From NCBI GenBank assembly GCA_009829735.1, contig CM020619.1, positions 28,112,063-28,176,062 on the forward strand: a stretch of DNA of 64,000 nucleotides, given 5' to 3'. Both the position numbers and the translations under genes were made by a program. Positions 1 through 10,669 of the stretch are shown here, piece by piece (the stretch's first letter is position 1; each line of letters begins with the position of its first letter). The DNA comes from Pyropia yezoensis. Lineage: Eukaryota > Rhodophyta > Bangiophyceae > Bangiales > Bangiaceae. The notes under the pieces were generated by a model, which made no database searches, was not told the DNA's origin, and saw only the letters and a program-made list of their open reading frames with translations.

Positions 1-581
1 GCGGCGCGTGGGAGCACCAGCAGGCGTGCGGAGTGTCTGGCGGGATCCGTTGAACGGTGTGTCTGTCCACTGTGTCAGGGACGGCGGGTGTCTGGGGCGG
101 CGCAGACACTGCGGCGAGGCATTGACGTCGATGCGGCAAGTGGCTGTGACTGTGTCTGTCTCTGGTGTGTGTCTGTGCCTGTGTCTATTCACGTGGTCAG
201 GCAGCTCCAGGTGGCCCGCCTCTGTAATACGTGTCCAAATGCTTTGAGAAGGTGCTGAGTAACAACTAAAGTGAAGAAAAATGGATGAGCGATTCCACAA
301 GGACCGGAATAAAAGGGGCCGTCATCCGGCGTCATCCGGACTGTGCCGGATACGCACTGTAGTGGCCTATTCAACTCTATGTGCTTCACACTGCAATCTA
401 GCTTGCATTGAGGTGTGTTACGGGATGCAATACACGTGGTGTATGGTGCATCACACGAATCTTGCTGCCCTTTTTCGGTGCCTGAGTTGCAAGCATCTGC
501 CTATATCTACTGCATTTCAAACATGCGTTGAAATACAGGAAAACATGCAGTGAAATACAGTGGCTCCGGTCGCCGACGATG
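1..581 (+). repeat. Left arm of long inverted repeat
   Basis: This stretch is repeated as reverse complement at 1785-2365 (paired positions sum to 2366) with near-perfect identity over all of the arm that is visible. The inner end carries a 22-bp motif (560-581) that recurs at 5221-5242. The outer end runs off the window, so the arm may be longer. The short ORFs inside (such as 281-553) occur in both arms and look like chance frames, not genes. The arms could be the terminal repeats of a foldback-type DNA transposon or a recent inverted duplication. Confidence 0.85.
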
Positions 582-583
582 TG

Positions 584-1782
584 AGGAACAAACCACAACA
601 GGGGAGCCCTCAACATACTCGTGGGGGTGTCAGCGGGCCCTGCCAGCCAATAGGGCGGCAGAGTGCGGGGAAGAGGACGGTGGTCTTGACGGGGGTGGGT
701 CTGGGGAGGAAAATGGGCGCGACGTCGGTGGGGATCGAGGGAACAAAGGGTAAACGGTGCCTTTCGTCTGTGTCTGTGGTTGTTCCCCGCCGGCCCCCCC
801 CAGTGGCGCCGAGAACCACGCATCATATACTCGCGTCGGGGCACCCGAGGTGCCCCAAAGCATGCATTTCCCTGTCGCTTCACCGGGCGGCACTAGAGGG
901 TCAAAAATCAAGGCATGGCTATCACAACAAAGCAACGGCGGGCGTGTGCCCCTAAAGCAGGCAGCACCAGTTCGCCCGAAACGAGGGGGGTCCCGCAGAT
1001 GGCGCCCAGCGCCAGCCGGCTCCAAGCGCTGGTCGGCCACGAGGTCCGACCGGCTGTAAGGGCCAGCGGGGCCAAATTCAATCAATCCCTTGGCCGCGCA
1101 TTCAGTCATCAACCAGCTGGCTGAATCCAGTCCATCCGAAAGCCGGTGAGCCAGTCATATCGCACTCAGCCGCCAGCGAGGGTGTGTGGTGTCCTCGGTG
1201 TCGGTTAATCATGTGGCTCGTCCTTGATGCCAGCTTTCGACCTGCGCAGAGAATAATGTTCTGGCAGCCCAGACGGGGATGTCCGCCAGTAGTTGGTCGA
1301 CAATGTCACTCGTTCCTTGTTGTCGAGTTTCGACATCCATGACCAGGTTCCGTCAGTGCGTTGACGGCGGCTTTCGTATGGCCAGCTGATATTCGCAGAA
1401 TGTCAGGGGTACAGCGCGGTGTCGCCAAGGGTAGTGGGGAGGTGATATGTCTTGAAAGGAGTTAGCGGAGCAGGACATGCGAGGGGAGGTCCCAGTCCTT
1501 ATCCCCTGGATTTCAGGCGTGGATTCAAGGCACAACTCCGTACAGGAGAATAGATGAAAAGTCGGTGGTGGGCGTCGTCTCGTGAGGAAGATGGTGGATG
1601 CACCTAGACGCTGCATGAAAAAACTGGCGGATAACAGTTGAATGAAATGAAAACGAAAATCCAGCGGGCGGGTCATACTCCAAGAAGGTGTCCCGCTCAC
1701 TGCCCAACATTCTTTGCCGCACTCCCACACCACTGCCCCGCTAGCCCTCATAAGCGCGGCATGTGCCAAAAATGGACCGCCC
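584..1782. other. Spacer between the inverted-repeat arms, no gene seen
   Basis: About 1.2 kb of unique-looking DNA between the two arms. Only short overlapping ORFs on both strands are present (for example 630-1112 minus and 1353-1838 minus), none with a recognisable domain. If the arms are transposon ends, this would be the internal part of a non-autonomous element. Confidence 0.5.
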
Positions 1783-1784
1783 CA

Positions 1785-2365
1785 TATCGTCGGCGACCGG
1801 AACCACTGTATTTCACTGCATGTTTTCCTGTATTTCAACGCATGTTTGAAATGCAGTAGATATAGGCAGATGCTTGCAACTCAGGCACCGAAAAAGGGCA
1901 GCAAGATTCGTGTGATGCACCATACACCACGTGTATTGCATCCCGTAACACACCTCAATGCAAGCTAGATTGCAGTGTGAAGCACATAGAGTTGAATAGG
2001 CCACTACAGTGCGTATCCGGCACAGTCCGGATGACGCCGGATGACGGCCCCTTTTATTCCGGTCCTTGTGGAATCGCTCATCCATTTTTCTTCACTTTAG
2101 TTGTTACTCAGCACCTTCTCAAAGCATTTGGACACGTATTACAGAGGCGGGCCACCTGGAGCTGCCTGACCACGTGAATAGACACAGGCACAGACACACA
2201 CCAGAGACAGACACAGTCACAGCCACTTGCCGCATCGACGTCAATGCCTCGCCGCAGTGTCTGCGCCGCCCCAGACACCCGCCGTCCCTGACACAGTGGA
2301 CAGACACACCGTTCAACGGATCCCGCCAGACACTCCGCACGCCTGCTGGTGCTCCCACGCGCCGC
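1785..2365 (-). repeat. Right arm of long inverted repeat
   Basis: Reverse complement of 1-581, with only scattered differences near the inner end. Beyond 2365 the sequence runs into a tandem array, while the matching flank of the left arm lies outside the window. Confidence 0.85.
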
Positions 2366-3735
2366 CGCCTGTACTCGCCGTCACCCGACGCACACAACTA
2401 CGCCCGCGGCCTCCTGCCCACATGTCCTCCCGTACCACAGCAGACGCATCCACGCGCCGACGCACCCACCTAAATCACCATAGCAGCTGCGTCCGGCTCA
2501 TCCATCCACATGCACCACTCACGGCATACTCTGCGCATATCTGATGGGTACACAGAAAGACCAAGGGGAAGAGGGAGAGAGGGCCGGGGGGGGTGAAATC
2601 GCGTGGAGGGGAGGCGGGAAGCCGGGGGCGGAAGGGAAGGAAGAGAGGACACCAGCGCGGTAAGGATCACATTGAGAGGGAACTGCGAAAGGTACGTAGC
2701 GGGCAAAAAACTAGTGAATATCAAAAACATGCAGGTAATTGCAAGCCAACGCAACGCACATGCAGGCAAATGCAAGCCAATGTAGCGCATGACATGGAAC
2801 TGTGCATGTATGGCACCCCCATGTGTATCGTCTTCCTACCGCCACCACCACGGCAACTGCCACCGTCCCACACGCCCTCTCGTACCACCTCGTGGGCAGC
2901 CCCCCGCGCACACACCCACGTACATCACCAGAGCAGCTCCGTCCAGCCGATCCACCCACATGCACCACCCATGGCATCCTCCGCACATACCTGAGTGGTG
3001 GACAAGAAGAGTAAGCGGAAAAGGAAGAGCGTGGGTGCGGGGAAGCGGGAGAGGCGATGGAGGGAAGCGGGGGGAGTGCGGGGGGTGAAAAGGGAAGGGA
3101 GGACGCCAGCTCGACAAGAAGAAGATCCAGGGGAACCTGCGAAAGGTGCGTAGCGAGTAGAACACTGGTGAATATGCAAGATAGTGCAGATGACTGCAAG
3201 CCAACGCGACGCAGTTGCAGAGAAATGCAAGCCAATGTAGTGCATGACGTGGAACTGTGCATGTATGGCACCCCCATGTGTATCGTCTTCCCACCGCCGC
3301 CAGCACGGCAACTGCCACCCTCCCACACGCCCTCTCGTACCACCGCGCGAGCAGCTCCCCGCGCACACACCCACGTACATCACCAGAGCAGCTCCGTCCA
3401 GCCGATCCACCCACATGCACCACCCATGGCATCCTCCGCACATACCTGAGTGGTGGACAAGAAGAGTAAGCGGAAAAGGAAGAGTGTGGGTGCGGGGAAG
3501 CGGGAGAGGAGATGGAGGGAAGCGGGGGGGGCGCGAGGGGTGGAGACGGGGGGGGGTGGGGGGGGAGCAGGAAAGGAATGGGAGACGACACGGTTGGAGA
3601 AGGGGCAGTCCGGGAGAGCGCTTGCAGGGGATGGAGGGGAGTGCGAGCGGGGCGTGGAGGGGCGGGTGAGGTGGAGGCAAGGCGGTGGGTGGAGGGGGCA
3701 ATGTGTGGCAAGCCCGGTTCGTGCTCCACACGCAT
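2350..3735 (+). repeat. Tandem array, unit about 455 bp, about three copies
   Basis: The block containing 'tggaactgtgcatgtatggc' near 2795 recurs 455 bp later near 3250, together with a shared downstream block that ends in a G/A-rich stretch. A more diverged first copy precedes them, aligned about 446 bp upstream. The minus-strand ORFs of up to 299 aa in this array are produced by the repetition and are proline/serine-rich, so I do not treat them as genes. The third copy degenerates into purine-rich sequence after about 3530. Confidence 0.8.
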
Positions 3736-4089
3736 TTAATGGCGTGCGGTCTCCACCGCAGCGACGGTAGCCACCAGTTCATTCATTGGGCGCCAAGTGG
3801 TGGTGGCGGATTGCGCTGATTGGTCAAGCACATAATCTTCATATGGAGCAAGCCCGTGCAAGAGTCTGCCCACTCTGTTCAGATTCTGTGAGAGTTCAAC
3901 AAAAGATCCTGTACTTGCGCACACGGAATGTTCAAATACTGACAAAAACGTACTTGATGCATCCCCAATTTCGGAGTGCTCGAGCATTCTAACGTAAGTC
4001 ATCAAGAGAACATGCGGAAATGCAACGTTTTCAAAACATATCATCACATCGACCAACCAGAACGCGATGGTGCCCCTATGCAAATTCAC
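3736..4089 (-). CDS. Hypothetical ORF, 117 aa
   Basis: An open frame of ordinary amino-acid composition with hydrophobic stretches near its start, lying next to the tandem array. No family is recognised. Nothing in its surroundings, such as a splice site or a partner gene, supports it beyond being open and not low-complexity. It may be an exon, a decayed transposon fragment or chance. Confidence 0.2.
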   Translation of the reverse strand: MNLHRGTIAFWLVDVMICFENVAFPHVLLMTYVRMLEHSEIGDASSTFLSVFEHSVCASTGSFVELSQNLNRVGRLLHGLAPYEDYVLDQSAQSATTTWRPMNELVATVAAVETARH

Positions 4090-4528
4090 GATAGTGGTGT
4101 CGAATGAGACTTATTATGAACAATTAAGGTCTACTAACCTTCTCGAGAAGAACTCTGAAGTGAGACCGATTTGGTAGCTTGTCAGTCCTCCATGCCCCTG
4201 CGGGATATTTTTTTACGTCGCAGTAGCTTGCCCGGGAGCGGGGGATCACGCTGTCGAATGAGCCCAGCGTCTTGCTCCCGTCGTCATTCGTCCTCCCGAA
4301 CAAGCTCCAAGAGCTGAATTGATGTATTGAGAGCCCTTCTTGGAGGGGGGGTCAACATGAGCAACTGGGAGGGCTGGGGGGGCGCGGGGGGCGGGGAGGC
4401 AGAGAGCTTCCGGAGCTGCGATTGACCAGGATTTGTGGAGTCAGATGAGAATTTTGGGAAAGAGGGGTGGGGATTGCTCAGGACGTGGCAAGGAGAGGCG
4501 ATTCGGTGAAATCTTCAATCATGGACAC

Positions 4529-5809
4529 TCAGACGTACAGGCTCTTGCTCTTCGCTGACTGCACCAAGTCGACAGTCCTCTGACTTGGGCGCAGAAGGCA
4601 CCGTGCCCCTCCCCAATGACGATTCTCGGGAGGTGCTTCGCGTGGTGATGTTGGAGGGGTGCGAGCCGGGAACTGGATCATCACTTGTGGAGGATCTTGG
4701 TGCGATTTAAGACAAGCTGAGTCCAGAATCAGCTCACTGGCGTCGGTAGATGCGCAAATGAGCATGTTCAGGAGGGGATGCCAAAAAGAAGCCTGCGTGA
4801 ATGGAGGCTCGGGCGAGGCTGTGTGGTCAATCAGATGTCCTGAAACGTCCGGACCGCGCGATCTGGTCCGGTCGGAAGAATTGGTGGACTCTTCAGCGAT
4901 GTATTTCGAACGAAGACGACACTGGCGGCCGGGCGTGTAGGCGTGGAGAACGAAAGGTCGATGTTTCGTCGTCCGTGACTCGACCAGCTTGTCCGATGCG
5001 ACTGTCGGAGTCGCGATGGCCAGTGTGTGAGGAGCGGTGATGTGCATGAGGGACCTGTGTTGCAGGGAAATACCCGAAGATGTGGAGATACACAAGTCAT
5101 GACATGTATTGCAGTGGTGCTTTTTTTTCATTATTGGACGGTCTTCGCGTGATGTTGCAGTACGTTGCAGTGGAAAATTGTGAAATACAACGCCATGCAG
5201 TGTGTGTGATTGAGTTGCATGTGGTTCCGGTCGCCGACGATGTGCGAGCTTCAGGTAGTTCGACATTGCACCTCGCGGTGACTGCGATTCCGTGCGTGAT
5301 TGGACCTCCATGTGATTGTGATGTCGTGTTGCCCCCTGCGATTGGCTTGCCACGGGCATTGTAACACGAACGCACCGGCATCGACGAATCACACCAAAAA
5401 ATATTTTCTTGACACTGCCATCGCGCTTGATGTCACGGAATTTTTCTTTTTGGTCAACCGATTGCTGATTCCCAGTCAGTTCCAAATCAGGTTCCGAATA
5501 TTTATCCTCGGCTGTCGCGGCCGCGTCGGCATCCTCCGGCGCGACAGTGCGCGACACGGCGGCCACGACACGTGGCATTCCTAAGACCCGCGCACCCCCA
5601 TGTAGTATCCGAGAATCAAGCCCACCCTCTGGAAATCGCAGCGGGGGTACCCCGTTCTGGCTTCTCAGCTCTCGTCGCGCCACCAGCGGTGCGCGCACGA
5701 GGTGCCAGCGTGGTCCCGGCACGGCACACACACGGGGCAAACCCCGCCTGACCAGAGACACGAAGTGTGAATAATCAAAGTGAGCTCTGATGTCTGTTGA
5801 TACATTCAC
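4529..5809 (-). CDS. Long ORF of doubtful reality, 426 aa
   Basis: An open frame of 426 codons without a recognised domain. Its middle (5221-5242) is made from the same 22-bp repeat motif found at the inner ends of the inverted-repeat arms, so at least that part is repeat-derived. The amino-terminal third, encoded near 5450-5800, is the most protein-like part, with charged and hydrophobic residues intermixed. I cannot assign a function and consider a chance ORF in GC-rich DNA likely. Confidence 0.15.
   Translation of the reverse strand: MNVSTDIRAHFDYSHFVSLVRRGLPRVCAVPGPRWHLVRAPLVARRELRSQNGVPPLRFPEGGLDSRILHGGARVLGMPRVVAAVSRTVAPEDADAAATAEDKYSEPDLELTGNQQSVDQKEKFRDIKRDGSVKKIFFGVIRRCRCVRVTMPVASQSQGATRHHNHMEVQSRTESQSPRGAMSNYLKLAHRRRPEPHATQSHTLHGVVFHNFPLQRTATSREDRPIMKKKHHCNTCHDLCISTSSGISLQHRSLMHITAPHTLAIATPTVASDKLVESRTTKHRPFVLHAYTPGRQCRLRSKYIAEESTNSSDRTRSRGPDVSGHLIDHTASPEPPFTQASFWHPLLNMLICASTDASELILDSACLKSHQDPPQVMIQFPARTPPTSPREAPPENRHWGGARCLLRPSQRTVDLVQSAKSKSLYV
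5221..5242 (+). repeat. Third copy of the 22-bp inverted-repeat motif
   Basis: Differs by one base from 560-581 (left arm) and is near-identical in reverse complement to 1785-1806 (right arm). The neighbouring bases also share loose features ('tgaaatacaa', 'atgcagtg'), which suggests a diverged relative of the same repeat family extending over about 5080-5242. Confidence 0.6.
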
Positions 5810-5946
5810 GAGAGGTTCGTCCGGTTAACTTCTCGGTCAGCGCGCGCGCGCGCCAATGTGCTCGCCGCGCGGGCGCGCTCAGCGGAGTAGGATACCAAAC
5901 GGACAGGACGCTGCGGGAACGCGGATGCGCGCGGCGGCGGCGGGAC

Positions 5947-6311
5947 TGCAGCACAGTAGGGATCCGCTGCTCGTCCAGTGTTAGGGAAGAACCACCAGGG
6001 GGGATCGGCAGCAAAGTCATCGGGAGGCCAAGGTCGCTGTCCTTGGAGCGCAAGCCACAAGACCAAGATGGGAGCCCAAATGGGAGGGTTTTTTTGTTCA
6101 ACCATGGCCGGCGGTGGATTCGCCGCCGATCCCCTCGTCATAATCCCTCGGAGACACCGCTAACTGACCTCCACCCCAAGATGCAAGGCCCTCTGGTTAT
6201 ACGTAACTCGTAGATACCGCAAGCAAAGCGAACTCTCAACAGGACAATTATGGATTAGAAGTTGTCCCCCTCAATTTGGGTCGCAATACGGTGATCCATC
6301 CTATTCCTACA
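5947..6311 (-). repeat. Solo LTR of the element C family
   Basis: About 365 bp aligned along its length with the LTR of element C at 54380-54742. Shared blocks include 'caccgggaggccaaggt'-like, 'gaccaagatgggagccc' and 'ccaccccaagatgcaag'. It starts with TGCAGCACA and ends in CTACA, matching the TGTAGC...GCTACA ends of the element C LTR. No internal retroelement sequence flanks it, so it is a solo LTR left by LTR-LTR recombination. A clean target-site duplication is not visible. Confidence 0.8.
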
Positions 6312-7065
6312 CTCGGACGGGCGACAGTACCTAAGCGCACCAAGCGCACCTGTGCGCCCGGCTCGTCGTTGGATCTCTAGGGTGCCTGGGTACCGCCTGG
6401 ACCGCGCACGGGTGACAGGTGTGCGGTCGTGGTCGAGAAGGGGACTGGCATCAGCATTGGTGGAGGTCCCCGCGCTAAGCTGCTCGATGGGCGGCGAGTG
6501 CCCGACAACACCAACGGCGGCGAGAGTGCCGCGTTGCGCCATCGACTGGTCGTTGCGGTGTACAGGGGGGGGGACAAAAGTACAGATCCCCATGCCACGT
6601 GGTGTGCCACGTGGAACATCTGACCACCAATAAGATCCCTGTCTCCCGAACGTTATTCGTTTCTCATAATTCCATCGCGACTTCCGATGCGATGATTACG
6701 ACCGCTCTATCCGGCTGCGGATTCGCCTCCATCAGCCTGCAAGTTCGTCACACTGGGAACTTGATGCGTCGGGAGGGCGCAGCCACGGCCGACGATAGAC
6801 CGCTACAGCTATCGTCACCAGTAACTTTTTCGAATCAAAACCGCAATAAAAAGCACATTCTGAACCCACATGATGTGCATCATTGAGCTGTATCCATGCG
6901 GTCTGGATACTACATCAGGGTGACTCGCCCTCGAGCGTCATCAGCATTACGCTAGCAGATCCGGCACTAGCCTGATGCCAGGTGATGCGACACAACGTGA
7001 GGTGAGGCTGATCAGGGGCGGCTCAACCAGTGAAAGAGCAGTCTTCTTATCTGAAAAGAACACGA

Positions 7066-7163
7066 CAGGCATACCACTCTCGTCGTTCCCCTTCCTGTTT
7101 TACTTGTCCCTTTTCCCCGAGGGATACTGACACGTGTCTGAGAGGATCGAGTTTTATACCACA
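7066..7163 (-). repeat. Fragment of an element A-type LTR
   Basis: The reverse complement matches the first ~100 bp of the element A LTRs as read on the plus strand (16766-16865 and 25952-26050), beginning TGTGGTATAAAACTCG and including 'cagacacgtgtca'. The rest of the LTR is not recognisable to the left, so this is truncated or strongly diverged. Confidence 0.7.
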
Positions 7164-7349
7164 GTGACCAAAGAAGTAGAGAAACTCAGAGACACAGAAA
7201 GCAAAAGGCAGCAAGTGGGGAGCAGACGCCATGTGTCGCACGTACGTGCGCGTTGCCAAAAAGTAAGCAGGCAGCGGGGCACAGACGCAGAAGTGAGTCT
7301 GGCTCGCGCCTCCCGCTGCGAACGCCCACCCCGACTACGAACACCTCAC

Positions 7350-7835
7350 TCACGGATCACACTCTTCGTCAATGGAGCTGACCCCGTCGCCTTCCTCTAC
7401 GTCTTCCCTCATCGATGCGACGTTCTCTTCATCATGCACCTCAGCGCGACGTGGGTCGGTGCCATCCACCAGGCGCAGCCCGCTGTGCGCCTTCGCATCG
7501 CGAAGAAGGACGCTTTCCACCTTAGGCAGCTCCAACAAGAATACATCGTGGATGCCTTCCCCCACCACCATACGTGCTGAGCGCAGGCCCGCCACCACCC
7601 CGAGGACAACGCGCACAAAGTCCGTCACCAGCGCAATGTGCCTAACGCTGCAGTCCACAATTTTGTGGTTCCTGACGTTGACTGGCTGGTGCAAGCGCGC
7701 GTCCTCGCCGAGCAGCATTTGTAGGGCTTCGATGGCGCATATGACAGCTGGCAAACCACGTACCGACTTTGGGTAGGCCATGCTATGCATCAGCTGTAGC
7801 GTTTGATCGATGGTGAGCTCGTCTCGCGACACACC
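7350..7835 (-). pseudogene. Unassigned coding remnant cut by a solo LTR
   Basis: On the minus strand this frame reads as about 160 residues of ordinary protein composition, with alternating hydrophobic strands and an acidic carboxy end. Upstream it runs directly into the solo LTR at 7836-8319, which supplies the apparent amino-terminal part of the open frame. The LTR therefore interrupts an older coding sequence. The family is not recognised; a retroelement polyprotein piece is possible. Confidence 0.3.
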
Positions 7836-8319
7836 TGTGGCAAAACCCACTCGCACACACAGCACCCAAGTTGGGGTGGTGCACAAGGGCTGCATCCCGT
7901 GTCGGGGGGAACCGGAAGAAGTGCAAGTCGCACACACGCTATCTCTGTTGTGGGGCAATCCGCCCACGACGAGACATGAACATGGAGTGTGGGCCAACAG
8001 TTTCTTGGTCGGGACGGGGAAGCGAGGCCAAGCCCCGCTGTCCGTCCCCTTCTCCCTCCAGGCTCCTCTCAGAATCTCGCTACTCGGAATCTCCCACCGC
8101 AGCACTTGCCCACCGGGCCATACCAAAATTCAATACGATAAAATGCAGAGAACCCTCAAGTCCATTTTGGATTTATTATCAAGCAAAGTATCTCTGACTT
8201 CGGGAAGTTCAGAATCAAATGCAAAGGGAGAAACGGGTCAGACCAGCTGCTTCCCGACCCCGTGTGGCGCGCCCTGTCTCCTGCGTGGGGCCAGTTCTGC
8301 CTCAAGTATTCGCCAAACA
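7836..8319 (-). repeat. Solo LTR of the element B family
   Basis: Reverse complement of the element B LTR (51028-51494): it shares the runs around 'ccaagaaactgttggaccacac'-like, 'gtgcgacttgcacttcttcc' and 'tggcccggtgggca'. On the minus strand it runs TGTTTGGCG...GGTTTTGCCACA. Identity is clearly below that between the two LTR copies of element B, so this is an older insertion. No internal sequence is attached and no target-site duplication is evident. Confidence 0.85.
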
Positions 8320-8929
8320 ATTGAGACTGCAAAGGTCAGGCACGGCAAAAGTCAAGCACGTAGTTTCTGTACTTGTCCTAACTTTCCAGTACAATGATCT
8401 AGACGAGCGTCCCAGGACGTATGTGACACACCTCGCTTCTCGTGACCACTGTCAAACGTGTACGCGCACCCAACACACTTGGCTTGGCACACTGGCCCTG
8501 CATGGCTGTGCTGCTATCTTCGGGGGACGGGGCTTGCTGACGCGCAGATGCTCTGGATGCGGAGAGATCGTTTCCCTTGCTCTCATGCTTCTGTCCCTGA
8601 TGACAGCTCCCGTGGCGGTGGCCAAATCGGAGAAGCCTGTCTCCCCATTCTTGCACGGAAGTGGCCAGTGCCGTTCCAACTCATCTCTCAAGCGCGAACA
8701 CGACCTGTCGTGGTGCTGGTGCTTTGTGTTTCGTCATCAAGACAGCCGCGTAGCACGGACACGGAAACACGGAACGAAAACTGTGTCTCACCAGAAACGA
8801 GCACCTTTTGTGCTGCCGTTAAGACATGCCCTCGTAGTGTAGACATTTCCACGTCGAGGACAGTGAAGGGAAAACCACTGCGCGTAGCAATTATTCTGAT
8901 ACCGCACAGGGGTGCTACTTAGGGGTACT

Positions 8930-9700
8930 ACTTTCGAATCCAATTTGAAGCCAAGCAACGCCGCTTCCACAGAGACCTCTTCCAACACCCCGGCAAATCG
9001 AAGAAGTACGTCTACGAGGAGCGGCTTGACTGTCGAACCGTAGATGCGACGCACCCTGCCGCGCTCGTCGGGCACGCCCGACCATTCCACCGCCATGTTC
9101 AGCATCAAGAAGCGGGCAGCCGGCTTGTTCTTGTCCGCCTAAATGGCCGGACCTCGTTCGTCAACACCTCCCACGAGACGAGGCGCTTGTCCGTCTTGGG
9201 CCGCTCCCGCAATGCTTTCTTGACTAGCTTGATGCACTTCGCTTCGCCGTAGCACCGCAGGGCCGACCTGGCGATGTCGTCTTGCTACGACCCGCTGGCG
9301 TTGGAGGCAATGATAAAATGCTTCTTCACCCAAGCCTGCCTGTTCTTCTCATCGACACCTCTCTCACTCGCCATCTTGACCGCAGTCATCCCCGTCTCGA
9401 GGTGGTGCACAGCAGTAGTGGGCAGTGACACGTCTTGCATTGAGTTCGCCTCCAACCCAAGGCGGAGGATCTCGACAACTTCAAGCGGCTTGCCGTCCTG
9501 CCTCGAAGAAAGTTGACCGGAATGCGGGGCACGCGTTCCACCACTTCAGCTGCGGCCTTCTTGCGAGCCGCCGCCTCCCTGGACAGAAACTGGACAGCTT
9601 CTCGATAGTACACAGCATAGCGCTGAGGGCCGTCGGCGAGCACGCGAGAGGTCGTTCCATCAGCCGCCGTCAGTTCGCACATTATGATCTGCTGCATCGC
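8930..9700 (-). pseudogene. Decayed gene in three frame-shifted pieces
   Basis: Three consecutive minus-strand blocks in different frames read as ordinary protein: about 9697-9510, then 9510-9150 with one in-frame stop near 9289, then 9147-8930. Breaks near 9510 and 9145 look like one-base indels. The product would be about 250 residues, basic and helix-rich, with the motif RCYGEAKCIKLVKKAL in the middle. It lies 3' of the Tc1/mariner remnant on the same strand but does not resemble a DDE domain. The family is not recognised. Confidence 0.4.
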
Positions 9701-9849
9701 GAGTAACTGGCCGTTAGTTTTGAAGTTGTTTGCCAGTACAGTCAGTACCCAGTTTTATCCGCACGGGGAAAAACGAGAATCGCACGGATCAATTTGACCA
9801 CATGCCAACCATCGATTGCAGGCACTGGGCCTATCAGTACTTTGTGCTC

Positions 9850-10450
9850 GCTCCCCTCACGGCAATCACATGACGAACCCTACGGGGCATCGAATCGGTC
9901 AGAGCCAAAAAAATGGAGGCCTGGATAGCGTCCCACTTCTCGCAGAGCGCTGCAAGCAGCTCGTCCTTGTTCTTGGGCGCCGTCGGGCGTCGGCGTAGAC
10001 GGCGTTTGAGCTCCGCTCACGCATTCTCGATGGAGTTCAGGTCTGGGCTCTGCCCAACCCACGGAAGCGCTCGCAGGCTGAGCGCATCCTTGACAGCCTT
10101 GGCCGCCTTTGCGGCGTGGCAGGGCACCAGGTCCTCCAGTAGTCACGCAGCGTCCGGCGCCCCGAAGTCGGCGAAAATCTGGTGCACAATGTAGTCCTCC
10201 AGGATGCCAGCATACTTGTCGGCGTTCTTCGAGCCGTCCACTCGTACCAGGGGCGTGCGGCCACTCGCAGAGAAGGCGCCCCACACCATGACCGACTGGC
10301 GGCCGCTCTTGAAGGTTGGGCGAAGCCGCTAGGGGGCGTAGCGCTCCCCGGGGCGACGCCAAAGGCGGGAAGCGCTGCCGTCCCAGACCGAAAAGGAGCT
10401 CTTGTTCGTGTACAGTCTTTCTCCATTGCACCCCTTGTGGCGACCGTAAG
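9850..10450 (-). pseudogene. Tc1/mariner (IS630 superfamily) transposase remnant
   Basis: Read on the minus strand, one frame gives the hallmarks of a Tc1/mariner DDE domain in order: YTNKSSFSVW (first catalytic segment, where the usual D is lost), WRRPGERY, SVMVWGAFSASGRTPLV, EDLVPCHAAKAAK (second catalytic D retained) and GQSPDLNSIENA followed by AELKRRLRRRP (third acidic residue within IENAW). It is dead: a TGA stop lies shortly before EDLVPCH, and a second TGA replaces the Trp expected in IENAW near 10018. The amino-terminal DNA-binding domain is not recognisable upstream. In life the enzyme would cut and paste its own element; this copy cannot. Confidence 0.85.
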
Positions 10451-10669
10451 CCCAAGGATTGTAACTTGATTCCGCCCTCTGATTGGTCGGTGACAACGAT
10501 CGAATGCTGACACATGCGTTGATTGCACCGTAGAGGTCGGTCGACCTGCATTGGTTACTAGACACCGTGCCCAAGAAAGGATATCACAGCAATGGAGAAA
10601 GACTGTAGAGCACCGACGCCCACTCGGCCGACCAGCCCAGCCGCTCGGTAGACCACACGAGACGCTTGG

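Noticed and set aside
2836..3735. 299-codon and 285-codon minus ORFs
   Set aside because: Produced by the tandem 455-bp repeat; internal sequence repeats with the array and is Ser/Pro/Arg-rich.
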